The notes below the pieces were generated by a model that saw only the letters and a list, made by a program, of their open reading frames with translations, had not been told where the DNA came from and made no database searches. Both the position numbers and the translations under genes were made by a program. DNA of 64,000 nt from Pisaster brevispinus (lineage: Eukaryota > Echinodermata > Asteroidea > Forcipulatida > Asteriidae): positions 62,001 to 126,000 of the forward strand of contig JAMKCF010000136.1 of NCBI GenBank assembly GCA_023634235.1, read 5' to 3'. Below are positions 22,790-33,942 of this stretch, one piece after another; positions within the stretch are counted from its first letter, which is position 1, and the number at the start of each line of letters is the position of its first letter.

Positions 22790-23310
22790 ACTGTGTATCA
22801 TCTGTATAATCGTAACTGATTACGGTCCTTAATTTCTTGAAACAACAAGCTGCTACAACATTATTGTTGTCAAAACAAACTCAATTAGATCAGCTATATA
22901 ATGTCCTCGTTCATTAGATTAATTTTTTGTGCAGACGTTTTCTGTTGGCCTAGCCATTATTATTGGTACTTGTAGATGCAAGTTTGATGAGGTTTTAGAG
23001 TGCTATGAAGTGTAAGATAAAGTAAGAAACAAATTTGTTTTCCATTATGCAAATGTATCTTATGTAATAGGACCGTGTATCATCTGTAATCATTAACGTC
23101 TCTTCGAAACTGATCACTGAAACAACAACCTGCAACATCTAGACTCAACTAGATCAGCTACATGTATGATGTCCTTGTTCGTTAGATGTATAGTTGTTAG
23201 CGTTGACCTACCTAGCCGTACAGTTTTGTTTTACTTGTAGGCACACGTTTGCTTAGTGGTATGATGGGTAAAGTAAAGAAACAAGTTTGCTCACTATGCA
23301 AATTCTACAC
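22790..23310. repeat. Diverged tandem duplication, about 280 bp
   Basis: The segment beginning tgtgtatcatctgtataatc (22795) is repeated in diverged form from about 23071, sharing gaaacaacaa, tagatcagct and gatgcaagtttg/ggcacacgtttg words. Confidence 0.65.
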
Positions 23311-24340
23311 TTTAAAAACGGACGTTTTCCCCATGCTCTTAAAACTTAATAAATCAGTCAGTAGCCATTTTTGTCTAGTGCCCTGTCTCCAATGAATAAC
23401 ACAGTCTCACAGTGACACATGAACATAGTAACAGACTATTATTGCCTCGTGAACTAAAAATCCATAGAGTTAAAGATCAGATATTTTGAAGTGTTAGTGT
23501 GTTACCATACAGTCAAAGCTATCGCTTAAAGTTGTTCCTTTCCAGAACTAAGTTGTATTTTTCTGTAAATTATGGGATCAATTATTTGCAAATTTAAATG
23601 TGCCTTTAGTCATCGTGAATGTTACTTTTTTTAGTTGAAACTAAAATGCTGTTTTTGTAAATGTAATGTAGAACGTCTAAGGCCCTTAAACCAGAAGGAA
23701 TTTAAAGTCTGTGTGCGATCAATGGTGGGAAAGTATGGACATAAAGTTAAGCATCTTTATAAGGCGTTTAAAGAAAATGTTAAAGCCTTAAAAATGCAGA
23801 TTAATATTGTGAAACAATTTAAAAAGTTTTGTTTGTGACCAGAATGCGTAATTTATGTAGTAGAGTAATTTAAGCATCGTTTTAAGCATGAAAGGGTGGC
23901 TGAAACCTTTTATAATTCCCAAAAATTAAAAGTTTTTGGTAATTTTGCACCAAATTGTGTTTTTTTATTTTGAAAATGCAAAATAATTAACGAGCGTGCG
24001 TTTCAGCCCATTTTAAAAAATTGAAAGACCGTAAATTTTTCAATTTTTCATATTTCATTTTTTTTTTTTGGAAATCAAAAATAATTAACGAGCGTGCGTT
24101 TCAGCCGATTTAAAAAAATGAAAGACCGTTAATTTTCGGTTTTTCATACTTTTTTTTTTTTTTCCCCATCGAAAATATAAAAAAAAAATTCCACCCCTCT
24201 TCTCTCTCTCTCTCTCTCTCTGACCACCTCCCCTCTCATTCCTCCGTCCTGGCCTGTCCCTCCTTGTGCATCGTGCGTGGTGCGTGTTAGTGCGTGTTAG
24301 TCAGTGCATGTTAGTTTACATTATATATAATTCCACTTAC
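23310..24340. repeat. Intergenic, with short repeats and simple sequence
   Basis: A 67-codon plus-strand frame (23635-23838, Lys/Cys-rich) has no recognisable family. A sequence containing aattaacgagcgtgcgtttc occurs twice (about 23987 and 24082). Runs of T lie at about 24059-24070 and 24150-24165, and a (TC)n microsatellite at about 24199-24220. Confidence 0.55.
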
Positions 24341-24342
24341 CT

Positions 24343-24428
24343 TGCGACTTGCCGGGATTCGAACCCATGCATGTCTTCCGGTCTTGCTCTCCCCGTGCGT
24401 GACCTTGTCCGCTAGGCCATCGGCGGAT
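24343..24428 (-). repeat. tRNA-like SINE head or tRNA pseudogene
   Basis: The minus strand has an A-box-like TGGCCTAGCGGACAAGG and, about 45 nt later, a B box GGTTCGAATCC, the internal promoter of RNA polymerase III tRNA genes. The acceptor and T stems are poorly paired and no anticodon loop is clear, so a tRNA-derived SINE or decayed tRNA is more likely than a functional gene. Confidence 0.5.
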
Positions 24429-24524
24429 CCACGACAAACTTATAATGTTTAACCAAGATGAATATTAGAACCACGTGTTGTATATACAAACACACGTAAA
24501 TACATGTAAAAATATATAGTGTAA

Positions 24525-24592
24525 ATGGCGCCCTCTGTTGACTATAAAGGGCGCCCTCTGTTGTTTGTAAAGGGCGCCCTCTGGCAACAAAA
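24525..24592. repeat. Triplicated GGGCGCCCTCTG motif
   Basis: Three copies of ggcgccctctgttg-type sequence spaced about 25-27 bp. Related single copies occur near 3165, 8262 and 34020, suggesting the tail of a dispersed short element. Confidence 0.75.
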
Positions 24593-24599
24593 ATTAGTT

Positions 24600-25859
24600 A
24601 TTTAAAAACTACCACCACTGAAAAACAGTTATAATATGGAGATTAATTTCCACCAAGAATTTTGTCGTGTCTAGCTATTTTGTCGTGTCTAGCTATTTGA
24701 AGTTTTTAACAAAATATACATTTCCAAGTTTGACAGGAAATAAATTAACACGAACAAATCTGGAAAGTTTAGATGTTAAAAAAGTATCTCTTTATTTAAA
24801 ACATCGTTCATAAAAATAATCAAAATAACATTTTAAGTTATTTATTTCAAAGCATTTGTATTGTATTCTTCTACAATTGAAATATCAAAGATTCAAAATA
24901 ATATTGGTATAAATATTTTTCAACAGATGTTTCCAAATAAATCAGAAGTTTTATTTGCAAATATCTGCTAGAAAATTAACATAAAATTGTATAATTAATT
25001 TCACAGTGTTTTTTTAATGTGTTATCTTCTTCAATTCAAGTAAAAAATGTATATAAATAATTATAAAATCATAAATAAATACAATTAATAAATAAAAAAT
25101 TAATAAAAATAGCAAAAATATAAATATAAATAATTTAAAATTATAATAAATAAAAAAATTTTTTTTAACAATAAATACATAAATAAGCAAATAAAAAAAG
25201 TAAAAAAATAAAAAAATAAATATAGAAATAAAAATAACAAAAATCAATCAATAAGTAGAAAAATAAAAAAATAAAGAAATAAAATATAAACAAACAAGCA
25301 AACAAACACCCCAACACCCCAATGAGCAAAAAAACAATTAAATAAATAAATAATAAACAAATAACTATGTAAATAAATAAATATTATCAATAATTAAAAA
25401 ATAAATGTAAAAAAAATAAAATTTAAACAAATAAATTTACAAAAAAATAAATATATAAATAAAAACAGTAAAAAATTTACAAATAAATATAAAAATACAA
25501 ATAACAAAAATCAATAAGTAGATAGATACAATATTAATAAATAAAATTTAAACAAATAATTATATAAATAAATAGAATATCAACAAATAAACAAACCAAC
25601 AAAAACAAACAATTAATGAAATGAATAATAAATAAATAATTTAATTACTTACCTAATTTTATAATTTACCAACAACCAACTTACTAGTTAATTCATTTAT
25701 TAATTATTAAATAATAACATGTCATTACATAATCCTCACATTTTGAATCCTTTATATCCGCATTTCCAATATCAAACGGAAGCCAGACTTATTGTCTTGA
25801 TATAAAAAATCCTTCATGGTGTTACGCTCTAAGAGTTGTAATCCCAAGCACCCAAAGTT
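24600..25859. repeat. AT-rich low-complexity region
   Basis: From about 25020 to 25700 the plus strand is almost entirely reiterated aaataaat-type words. The minus frame at 25014-25247 (F/I/Y-rich) is compositional. A duplicated tgtcgtgtctagctatttt word lies at about 24660-24700. No gene seen. Confidence 0.8.
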
Positions 25860-26128
25860 CTACAGAGCACAAGTATGTATCCTCGGAAGAGTCTGATGCA
25901 GAATGTCAGGTGTTCCATCTATGTTGTCATCAGGTGTTCCATCTTCCATCTGGGTTATCATCAACATGACTGCTACATTGTTCATGGTATCTATTCTGCA
26001 GAGGACTTGCTTTTCAAGAGCATTCAAATCAGTTATGCTAGGCTTGTTGCATTTTACAGATGGCTGCAGAGCGGCATTCCTTTCTTGTAGATTCCAAAAG
26101 CTCCCCGTGAGCCCAATCTGGACTTCTC
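25860..26128 (-). CDS. Candidate terminal exon of an unrecognised protein
   Basis: The minus strand has acceptor cttgtctgtacag, then 89 open codons to TAG: GEVQIGLTGS, FWNLQERNAALQPSVKCN, ITDLNALEKQVLCRIDTMNN, VAVMLMITQMEDGTPDDN and so on to HTCAL. The NALEKQ...ITQMED part looks like an amphipathic helix and the tail is acidic. It starts with two bases of a split codon, matching the one-base overhang of the exon ending at 27010 on the same strand. It has no ATG of its own near the start, as expected for an internal or terminal exon. Family not recognised. Two other frames are open for shorter spans. Confidence 0.42.
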
Positions 26129-27009
26129 CTGTACAGACAAGAATAAATAATATTCATTAGTTAATTCATTATCAAGTAATGATTGTTAAAATGGAACAGC
26201 AAATTGATTATTGTCTTAACAAATATCATTATAATGGGTTGTCATTTTGTAACCTCATCCCCTAACCAGGGGGCTCGGTCTGGTCCCCCCCCCCCCAATT
26301 TGCAGTGGCCTCACCCCAAGGTGCCCCCCCCCCCCCACACACACAAAACAAAATCGGGAAGTGCTCACAAAAAATAATAGGAAATAGAAAAGGGGGATGC
26401 CTGTTTGTATAATCAAATTAAAATTTAGTGTCGTTATCGGTATCGCTACCACAGCCACAAAATGCCACGAACATAAGAGGATGGTGGCCCCCTGGCGTCC
26501 CTCTTCCAATATAAAAGCATGACCCACCACTGACAAGCCTATCCCCCTTGGGCCCCCACAAGTAATGCGCTCCCCACACACACTGAAAACGCCATGGCTA
26601 CGCCGCTGTCCACGCCCCTCCCCCCTCAAAAAAAGAAGAAAAAACAATACAAAACAAAACCCCACCACCACCAACAACAAACAAACAAACAAACACCCCC
26701 CCCCCCCAAAAAAAAAAACAAACAACAACAACAACAACAAAACAAAAACAAAACTAGGAACTTGTTCGCTTCTTATTTATCGTCAAGGAAGTAAAACTGT
26801 ATCTTAATTAATTCTTAATAAAATTAAACTTGAAATACTGAGTTTATTTAGAAAACTGTTGACGATATTAAAAAAAACATGTAAATGATTTGTATTTAAA
26901 AAAAACTAATTTTTTAGAGAAGTTAAAGCATGTTCACTTTTGACCAAAAGTATTAAAAATAGAAAATATATGGTTCTCAAAAGAGACAAAAGTAGGTATT
27001 GATTTTTAC
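26129..27009. other. Intron or spacer rich in homopolymers
   Basis: If the two candidate exons belong together this is their intron. It contains C runs (about 26286-26297, 26325-26336, 26695-26707) and A-rich (aac)n and poly-A sequence (26630-26755). The minus frame 26255-26740 is compositional plus repeat debris. Confidence 0.5.
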
Positions 27010-27259
27010 CTGTAAAACATGGCGCACACCTTGCCGTCATCCACCGCTGGGGATGTCTCTCCATTAACTGGTTCTTTTCTGAGGTGTATTCACTCTTTAT
27101 CAACTTCTGCCTCATCTCACAGCTTCATCACTAACAGGTGAGCTCCTCAAAGTAATCTGACTCTGTTTTTCCATCAACTTTACTCTGAGACCCTCGATAG
27201 TAGAGTTAGCTTTCTCAGATGTTGGGACAGACTGGAATTGCTCGATCACACAAAAACAG
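27010..27259 (-). pseudogene. Candidate exon upstream of 25860-26128, possibly frameshifted
   Basis: Acceptor-like ttaacaatcatcagcag precedes an open frame CVIEQFQSVPTSEKANSTIE / GLRVKLMEKQSQITLRSS, which stops at TGA 27114-27112. A second frame (QKLIKSEYTSEKNQLMERHP...CFT) then runs to a GTAAAA donor at 27009. The donor phase of the second frame fits the exon at 26128. Either this is one exon with a frameshift (decay or sequence error), or the first part ends at an internal GTGAGA. A third frame (ETSPAVDDGKVCAMFY) also reads plausibly near the donor, so the true frame is unsettled. Confidence 0.3.
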
Positions 27260-27675
27260 CTGCTGATGATTGTTAAAAAAAGATTGAAAAGTCATAAACA
27301 AAAATAATAAAAGCACAAGCCAAGATCAAGTATTTAAAAGCTTTTAAAAGCGATCAGTTCAGTATTCACTCAACGATTACTCCAAAGAAAGTCATCTTAG
27401 ATAAGGGAAAATGCCAAGTCTGCCCGCCCCCCATTTTTCACTCATTATAAACTAAAATAAAATCTTATTTATCCGAAAGTGAAAATGTAGTAGTCAGTTT
27501 TTTGTATGTATCCCGTTTTTAATGACTTTCTTTGGACAGATCACTGAGAAAAGACGTAGTCTGATCATTGATCCAAACTGTCAATGTTGGTAAGCAGCAA
27601 GAATGGCCATGCTGGCAGGCTGTATGAGGCCTGTAATAGGCCCTTTGTGTTAGTACATGGACATTATAACTGTAT

Positions 27676-28475
27676 TTAAACATTTTTCACATTCCCAGAC
27701 TCCCTGGCACCACTACATACAGAATGAAAGAGGATGGTCAAAGAAACACACCCATGGTCATCTTGACCAAGCCCATGGGGTTTTAGTATTTCTCTTACAG
27801 GTTTTAAAAACATTAATATTTTGACGCATATCCTGCTGTACATGTACATGATCTTTATGCAGTTAATCAATGCATTTACTCCTAATTTTCAACGGTCAGT
27901 TTTACATGTCCAGACCCATTGGGCCGGGCACCATTACACACAGAATTGAAGAGGGGTGTTCAAGAAACATACCTATGGTCATCTTGACCCGGCCCATGGT
28001 GTTTAGGTATGATTTTTATTTTAATATAGTTCTAAGAAAATTCCGTACATGATTTTTATCCACTTAATCAATGCGTTTACTCCCAATTGTCAACGGTCAG
28101 TTTCACATGTCCAGTCCCTGGGCTGGGCACCACTACATACAGAACTAAAGAGGAGGGTCCAATGAACACAGCCATGGTCATCGTAAAACAAGAACAAATT
28201 TTGATTAGATTTTTGAAAAAAAATAATACAAAAGCCGTACCGTGCACTACATGACCTGGTTTGACATTCGCATGGCAGCGCCTGCTGAACGAAGGTTTTA
28301 CATTGCATTCCAAATGTTTAATGGTCAGTTTCACATGTCCAGACCCCATGGGCCGGGCACCCACTTCATACAGAATTAAAGAGGATGGTGCAGGAAACAC
28401 ACCCATGCACGGTCATCATAATCTGGCCCATGTGGTCTTAGTATTTGTTTTGTTTTTTAGACTTAAAACAAACTA
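27676..28475. repeat. Four tandem copies of a ~105-bp element with inverted ends
   Basis: Copies near 27690-27785, 27893-28005, 28093-28185 and 28325-28440 share a cacatgtccagacccatggg start, a cactacatacagaat core and an ending related to catcttgacccggcccatgg. In the second copy the left end tgggccgggca and right end tgacccggccca are inverted. Spacing is about 200-235 bp. Short frames on both strands are by-products. Confidence 0.8.
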
Positions 28476-28479
28476 ATAT

Positions 28480-30030
28480 TTTGACTGTACAAATATTACC
28501 GTAAATGCATGCAAAGGTAGAAGTGGGTCGGTTTTCGCTGTAACGCAGGTTTTTGGACGTCGCAAGCTTAATTCACATGTTTCAAAGTGTAGACCTACAA
28601 TGGTTCATACAATAGCAACCGAGCAAGGGACATGTACAAACACTGTAATCGAAACAAAAGTTTTCCGTTTTTGTTTCATTTTAAATTAAACGAGCTATTA
28701 ATATCAAATGCATCGCGTTAAACCGTGAGTGTTCCCCCATCATCCGACATTATTTATTCACGGTGCGGCGCCCCGCCTATCGTCCGTCTGTCGAGAAAAG
28801 GGTTTGAGATTTTTTGCTCCAAGTAAATTTGAGGGCACTCTTCTTATTTATTAAAGTTTCACTTTGAAAATATTAATTTATCATTTAGAAGATAATAACA
28901 CGTGCATACACTTTGCATTTTCCCCCAAAGTAGGCCAATTCTATTGCAACGTCAAGGCCAGAGTTTCTGCCAACGATGTTGGAAAACTATGGAAAGCCAT
29001 AAATGCAAAACAAAAGCAAATAGCCACAGTTTGTAACACAAATATTCAAAAATACTGTTGAATTTGTTGGAAACAAAGCAACCAATCGTGGGAGGTAATT
29101 GAATTGAAAGTTTGCAGATTGAATGTTTTTTTTTAATACTCTGCCGTCCATGCCAACCAGCGCAGTTTGTTTATTATCAACAATGGAAAGGTCTATAGAC
29201 CTAAATAATAATTGTCTGACACAACGGTAGGCTATGTCCTCGATATACTTTTACTTAAATGTTTGCCTTACCGTTAACGTAGGTCTTTTCTTTAATGTTG
29301 AACTAGCAAACTAATGTATGTCTCGAAATACCGTTATGGCCAAACAAAATCAGTGCAAACAGAAGACATTTTAAAAATAGCGATCGTTTCCATTCATTTG
29401 CCAAGAAGTTACGTGCAACTTGGACAGATTCTCTCATTTTAAATTGTAGCAATGAACCATTTCGCCAGAATAGAACACTGCTGTATTAAACCATGTTTCG
29501 AACTATTTCTGATTTACGACTTTTACGTCAAAAAACCCCCCAACTACCTCACCTCCCACTTTATTGAGCTACCTCCCGGAAATGTTTCCAGATTGTCATA
29601 TTATTTGCCGTATTAATAGTGACAATCTCTCTTTCTCTTCTAAAAAATGCGACAAACAGAAACATGATTCACAAATATTCGCTTTCACACAAATGCATCA
29701 ATGTAGATCAAGCATTTAAATGTTAAAATTAATCTAAAATTAGACTGGTTTTGTGTGTGTGATAATTTTATTAATTTGACGATCTCATTGTTGTACGCCC
29801 ATACTGTCAATAAAGTATTGGAGTGACATACACCCTTCTGCCGGAAAAAAAGAAAGACAAAAGTAGAAGACGTGGATAATGGTATACATCACATCATTTT
29901 GCCAATAAACGCTACCTTTTCTATTCTACCTCCATGCTTTTTTATGGGCAAAACTGTTATTGTCAAAACATTTAATGGCGCTAGTATCAATAACTTAGGT
30001 ACCGCCTTATAGCCTGTCCTGGGCCCAATT
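28480..30030. other. Unassigned intergenic sequence
   Basis: No recognisable exon. A 65-codon plus-strand frame (28864-29061, containing VGQFYCNVKARVSANDVGKL) lacks splice or family support. Some CpG-containing sequence lies at 28540-28800. Confidence 0.4.
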
Positions 30031-31245
30031 TCATAGCGCTGCCTAACTGTGTAGCGCCTTAGCCTGTACTGGGCCCAATTTTAGCACAAAAGCGTAGTAA
30101 GCACAGACAAATCATGCTTAGCAGAAACAGGTTACCAGCCAACATTCAATAAAGTTCACACTGTTTCCACTTGTACCCCGCTCATTTCTTAAGTAAAGAA
30201 ATTTGCTTAGCAGAATTTTCTGCTTAACGGCTGTATGAAATTTGGCCCAAGGCCTAATTTTATAAAACCTGTAAGCACAAAAATTTGCTGATCACAGAAA
30301 ACAATTGCTTAGTAGAATCTGGTTACCAACCAAAATCTACAAAAAAATACATTGCTGTGACTGGTGCCTCGCTCATTTCTTGTTAAGTAAAGAAATTTGC
30401 TAAGCAGACTTTACCGCTAAACGGCTTTATGAAATTGGGCACAGGCCCAATTTCATAAAACCTGTAAGCACAAAAACTTGATAAGCACAGAAAACAATTG
30501 CGTCGCAGAAACTGGTTACCAGCCAAAATTACATTGTTGTGACTGGTGCCTCGCTTATTTCTTGCTAATTAAAGAAATTTGCTAAGCAGAATTTTCTACT
30601 TAACGGCTTTATGAAATTGGGCCCAATTTCATAAAACCTGTTACCAGCCAAAATCTAAAAAAAAAATACATTGTTGTGACTGGTGCCTCCCTCATTTCTT
30701 GCTAAGTAAAGAAATTTGATAAGCAGAATTTTTTGCTTGACGGCTTTATGAAATTGGGCCCAGAAAAATATTGCTTAGCAGAAACAGGTTACCAGCCAAC
30801 ATTCGATAAAGTGCACACTGTTGCCACTGGTACCCCGCTCATTTCTTGCTAAGTAAAGAAATTTGCTAAGCAGACTTTACAGGACCCAATTTCATAAAAC
30901 CTGTAGCACGAAAATTTGCACAGAAAACAATTGCTTAGCAGAAACTGCATGGTTACCAACCAAAATCTACAAAAAAAATACATTGTTGTGACTGTTGCCT
31001 CGCCCATTTTTTGCTAAGTAAAGAAATTTGCTAAGCAGAATTTTCTGCTCAACTGCTTTATGAAATTGGGCCCAGAGAAATCTTGCTTAGCAGAAACAGG
31101 TTACCGGCCAGCATTCCATAAAGTTCATATTGTTGCCACCGGTACCCTGCTAATTTCTTGCAAAGTAAAGAAATTTGCTAATCAGAATTGTCTGCTTAAC
31201 GGCTTGCGCTGCTATACGGTAAGCAAATTTTCGAGCTAGCTAGCA
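30030..31245. mobile_element. Cluster of GGGCCCAATTTCATA palindromic MITEs
   Basis: Six or seven head-to-tail copies of an element of about 180-200 bp whose ends are gggcccaatttcataaa and its inverse tttatgaaattgggccc. The interior carries ttgcttagcagaaactggtt, accagcc and ttgctaagtaaagaaatttg. Some copies are truncated (for example 30620-30760). The family is abundant in echinoderm genomes, as I recall it. Confidence 0.85.
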
Positions 31246-31379
31246 AGAAAAAATGCTTAAGCGTAAGCGTATTTCACAGGTAAGCAAGCACAGGTAAGCA
31301 AGCACAGGCAGCCACCATGCGCGTCCACCGTGGATTTCCGTGGATTTCCATTGTTACGTTATTCATTTTCATACAGTAA

Positions 31380-32180
31380 GCACCAGAAGGTTAGCATGAT
31401 AAATTTAACTATGAGAGGGAAGGCTGTTGTCATTAGTTTCATGGGTGCCAGTCTATCCTACCAGGGATCAATCATCTTTTGTCCCGAGGATTGTGTTAAG
31501 CAAATGGAGCGCATTAAGTGATTTTTCTTTTGGAATGGCAAACTGGATAATCATTTTTAAAAAAGACTATTACCGGTCCCGTTACTATGGGAGGCACTAG
31601 AGTAGTTGATCTTCGGCTCAAGCTGCAAGCTTTAAAACCAAATGCTTTAAAAAGTATCACACTGAAATCTGGGAAATGGAGAAATCTTTTATGCAAAGCT
31701 AGCGGGAAGATTGAACTTGGCTGATACATTTTAGATAACCCTAGAGCCATCGTTTGTGGTACTCAGGATTATTATAAAGAATTAATTCATTACAGAAATC
31801 TGAACTTAACTATAGCAAAGTGTTCTCCTGTGTTGACGAAACTCATGAACTCCCCCTCAGCTACGTCACTGAAACAGGCAGGGTCCACCTAACCATTTTT
31901 TGAATAATGTTACCATTGAAGATAAACAGACCGGCAAAAATAGTATACTTTTTTACAATAACGTTAAAGATTTTTACAGGTGTTTTATTAATAATCAATT
32001 CATTTCTCCTGCGGTTTTGAAAGACTGGGTTATTAATTAATAATTACTAATTATTTTCATATTACTACATACATCCGATGTTAATACTTGGGGAAATGGT
32101 CGGTGTCCCCTTATGGAAGCCGATGAAAAAGATTTCTGGTTCACATTAAAACATAGAATTCTCCCTAATTAATGGGCAAA
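31380..32180 (+). mobile_element. Decayed LINE (L1/Tx1-like) reverse transcriptase C-terminal fragment
   Basis: Broken plus-strand frames encode LTMRGKAVVISFMGASLSYQ (the thumb-region motif after the RT palm of L1/Tx1-group elements), FFFWNGKLDN and MGGTRVVDLRLKLQALKPN, then further downstream NNVTIEDKQTGKNSILFYNN. Several stops and frameshifts separate them, so the copy is dead. It lies between two MITE clusters. Confidence 0.6.
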
Positions 32181-32244
32181 ACTGTTAATGTCCGTACCTT
32201 TGTTGGCGCTAGTATCATTTACTTAGGTAGCGGTTTATAGCCTG

Positions 32245-32575
32245 TCCTGGGCCCAATTTCCGCACAAAAATTTAGTAAGCACAGACAAATCTTGCTTAGC
32301 AGAAACAGGTTACCAGCCAACAAAGTTCGAATGTTGCCACTGGTACCCCGCTCATGTCTTGCTAAGTAAAGAAATCTGCTAATCAGAATTTTAAGCACAC
32401 AAACTTGCTAAGCACAGAAAAATTGCTAAGCAGAAACTGGTTACCAGCCAAAATTCCAAAAATTCCCACTAATTTGCTGCTTAGCGTAGAAAATTACCTA
32501 GCAGTATTTTCTGCTTAACAGCTTTATGAAAAAGGGCACAGGGCCCAATTTCTTAGCGCTGCTTAACGGTAAGCA
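32245..32575. mobile_element. Further GGGCCCAATTTC MITE copies
   Basis: About one and a half degraded copies of the 30030-31245 family, again containing cttgctaagtaaagaaat and ttaccagcca, ending near agcgctgcttaacggtaagc. Confidence 0.75.
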
Positions 32576-32639
32576 AATTGTTGTTCTAACTGCATCGTCA
32601 GTTATGTATATACCGAGAAATTTAGCACAATCGAAGAGA

Positions 32640-32960
32640 TAGCAATGTGGATTGCCTAAGTACTTTTTAATAAAATTTTCGACAAATAAAAAAGCATTAT
32701 AAAATCACACTCTATAAAAAGATGTTCAATCGTTTCATTAGATTAAGGTGGCGTTTGGACCATTTGTCAAGGACACAATGAATTTTGTTTACTCTCGGCC
32801 CCAAGTTGTCCTCTGGTGTAACACGATTACCAAAGATAATACCCAGCTTTTTCAATTTATCATCGCACCAAATAAAATTACAAGGTTTGTCTTGTCTATG
32901 TTTCCTTTTCCCTAGCCAGAGGCCTTTGGTATTATTGACGTTCAGCTTCGACCTATAACC
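32640..32960 (-). mobile_element. LINE (L1/Tx1-like) RT fragment, internally deleted
   Basis: The minus-strand frame reads LNVNNTKGLWLGKRKH, then FIWCDDKLKKLGIIFGN and NLGPRVNKIHCVLDKWSKRH, the conserved L1/Tx1 RT segment after the catalytic domain. It is followed abruptly, in another frame, by NETIEHLFIECDF, the C-terminal Cys-His-type region that normally lies hundreds of residues later. The intervening part is therefore deleted. It is opposite in orientation to the fragment at 31380-32180. Confidence 0.7.
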
Positions 32961-33440
32961 TTGCAGTGTCGAGGATCAGTGTCATCTGTGATACCAAATT
33001 TGTACAATTTATCTTAAAGTTGAACTCACCACCAACACCTGTTCAATTATATTTACACAATAAATGCCTGGGTCTTTGTAGAATACCTTATAGGAAATTA
33101 CACTCTGGTAACAATTCTTTCATCTAAGTGACCCAAATAGAATTATTGGATATGACCTAAAACCGGTGCATTGTGTTTTAATAGTCAAGATGCTTCGGCA
33201 TATTTGGAACATCATACATCAGGTGCAAAACAAGTTTTTCTAAGCTACAAAAATCCCTCGATATCGATATACCCCAGACTTATACACCAGACTTATGGCA
33301 TGTGAAAAATGCTTCGATATAGTTCTATGGTTGACGCACAAATAAACGTTAAATAAATATCAAAACAGTAACTGGTACTTGTTTGACATTCGAATGTCGA
33401 ATATCGAACGTCAAACGAGAAACCAACTTCTCACCGCCGG
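32960..33440. other. Unassigned intergenic sequence
   Basis: No gene recognised. Contains cttatacaccagacttatgg-like short duplications near 33275-33300 and a TCGAATGTCGAATATCGAA-like stretch near 33390. Confidence 0.35.
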
Positions 33441-33910
33441 CTAGTAAGACCAAACACGTCATACAAAACAGATATAGGGCCTATATGGATTAAGTCAGTG
33501 GTATGTTTACATTGACTTATCATGACATGATTGAGTCGAGTTAATCTGAACCTGCCTCCATTGTCTGCTGACGTTAACCTCTGAACCTAACGAAAACCCG
33601 ACAAATCTGCCTATCAATTTGAAACGTACCTTTAAAATATCCAGTGAGTCTCCTGCTTTTGATAAACAGTACTGTCAGTAGTAAGACCAAACACTAATTT
33701 GTTAGTAAGACCAAACACGGCCTACGGCCGCGGATCAACGGTATGTTTACATTGACATGCATTGCATGACACGATTGATAATCTAACGTTAACCTTTACT
33801 GGCATGGTACACAAATAGAAACCCGACACATCTGCCTATATGTCAATCTAAAACGTACCTTTATAATATCCAGTGAGTCTCCTGCCTTTGATGAACAGCC
33901 AGATAATCCA
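33441..33910. repeat. Diverged tandem duplication of about 230-260 bp
   Basis: tagtaagaccaaacac, tggtatgtttacattgac, ttaacct, cccgaca and aaatatccagtgagtctcct occur in the same order in 33441-33675 and 33700-33900. The shared 3' part contains the splice donor of the candidate exon at 33859-33942. Confidence 0.8.
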
Positions 33911-33942
33911 TACAGCGTCATAGTTTGTGTCAAAAGAGACAT
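33859..33942 (-). CDS. Candidate first coding exon, unrecognised gene
   Basis: The minus strand has ATG followed by 28 open codons, MSLLTQTMTLYGLSGCSSKA / GDSLDIIK, ending exactly at a canonical AAG/GTACGT donor (33858-33853). The duplicate at about 33630-33665 keeps the donor and the codons SKAGDSLDILK but lacks the ATG portion, having an upstream TGA. No downstream partner exon was found on the minus strand before the LINE fragment, so this may be a stranded or decayed exon. Confidence 0.3.

Larger units (their letters stand above)
21549..22819. repeat. 1421-bp direct duplication, copy B
   Basis: Near-identical to 20128-21398; differences include an a/g at the gacaattatc site and cataacgag versus cataatgag. 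The high identity implies a recent duplication, or an assembly artefact. Confidence 0.93.

Noticed and set aside
23635..23838. 67-residue Cys/Lys-rich frame as a small secreted peptide
   Set aside because: No signal peptide, no regular cysteine pattern, and low-complexity AT-rich surroundings.
24343..24428. Functional tRNA gene
   Set aside because: A and B boxes are good but acceptor and T-stem pairing fail and no anticodon loop is clear; reported as a SINE-like relic.
25014..25247. 77-residue hydrophobic frame as a membrane protein
   Set aside because: It is the reverse reading of an aaataaat low-complexity region; F/I/Y content follows from composition.
26255..26740. 161-residue minus-strand frame (L/F/G-rich)
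   Set aside because: Built from poly-C, poly-A and (aac)n tracts plus repeat debris; compositional.
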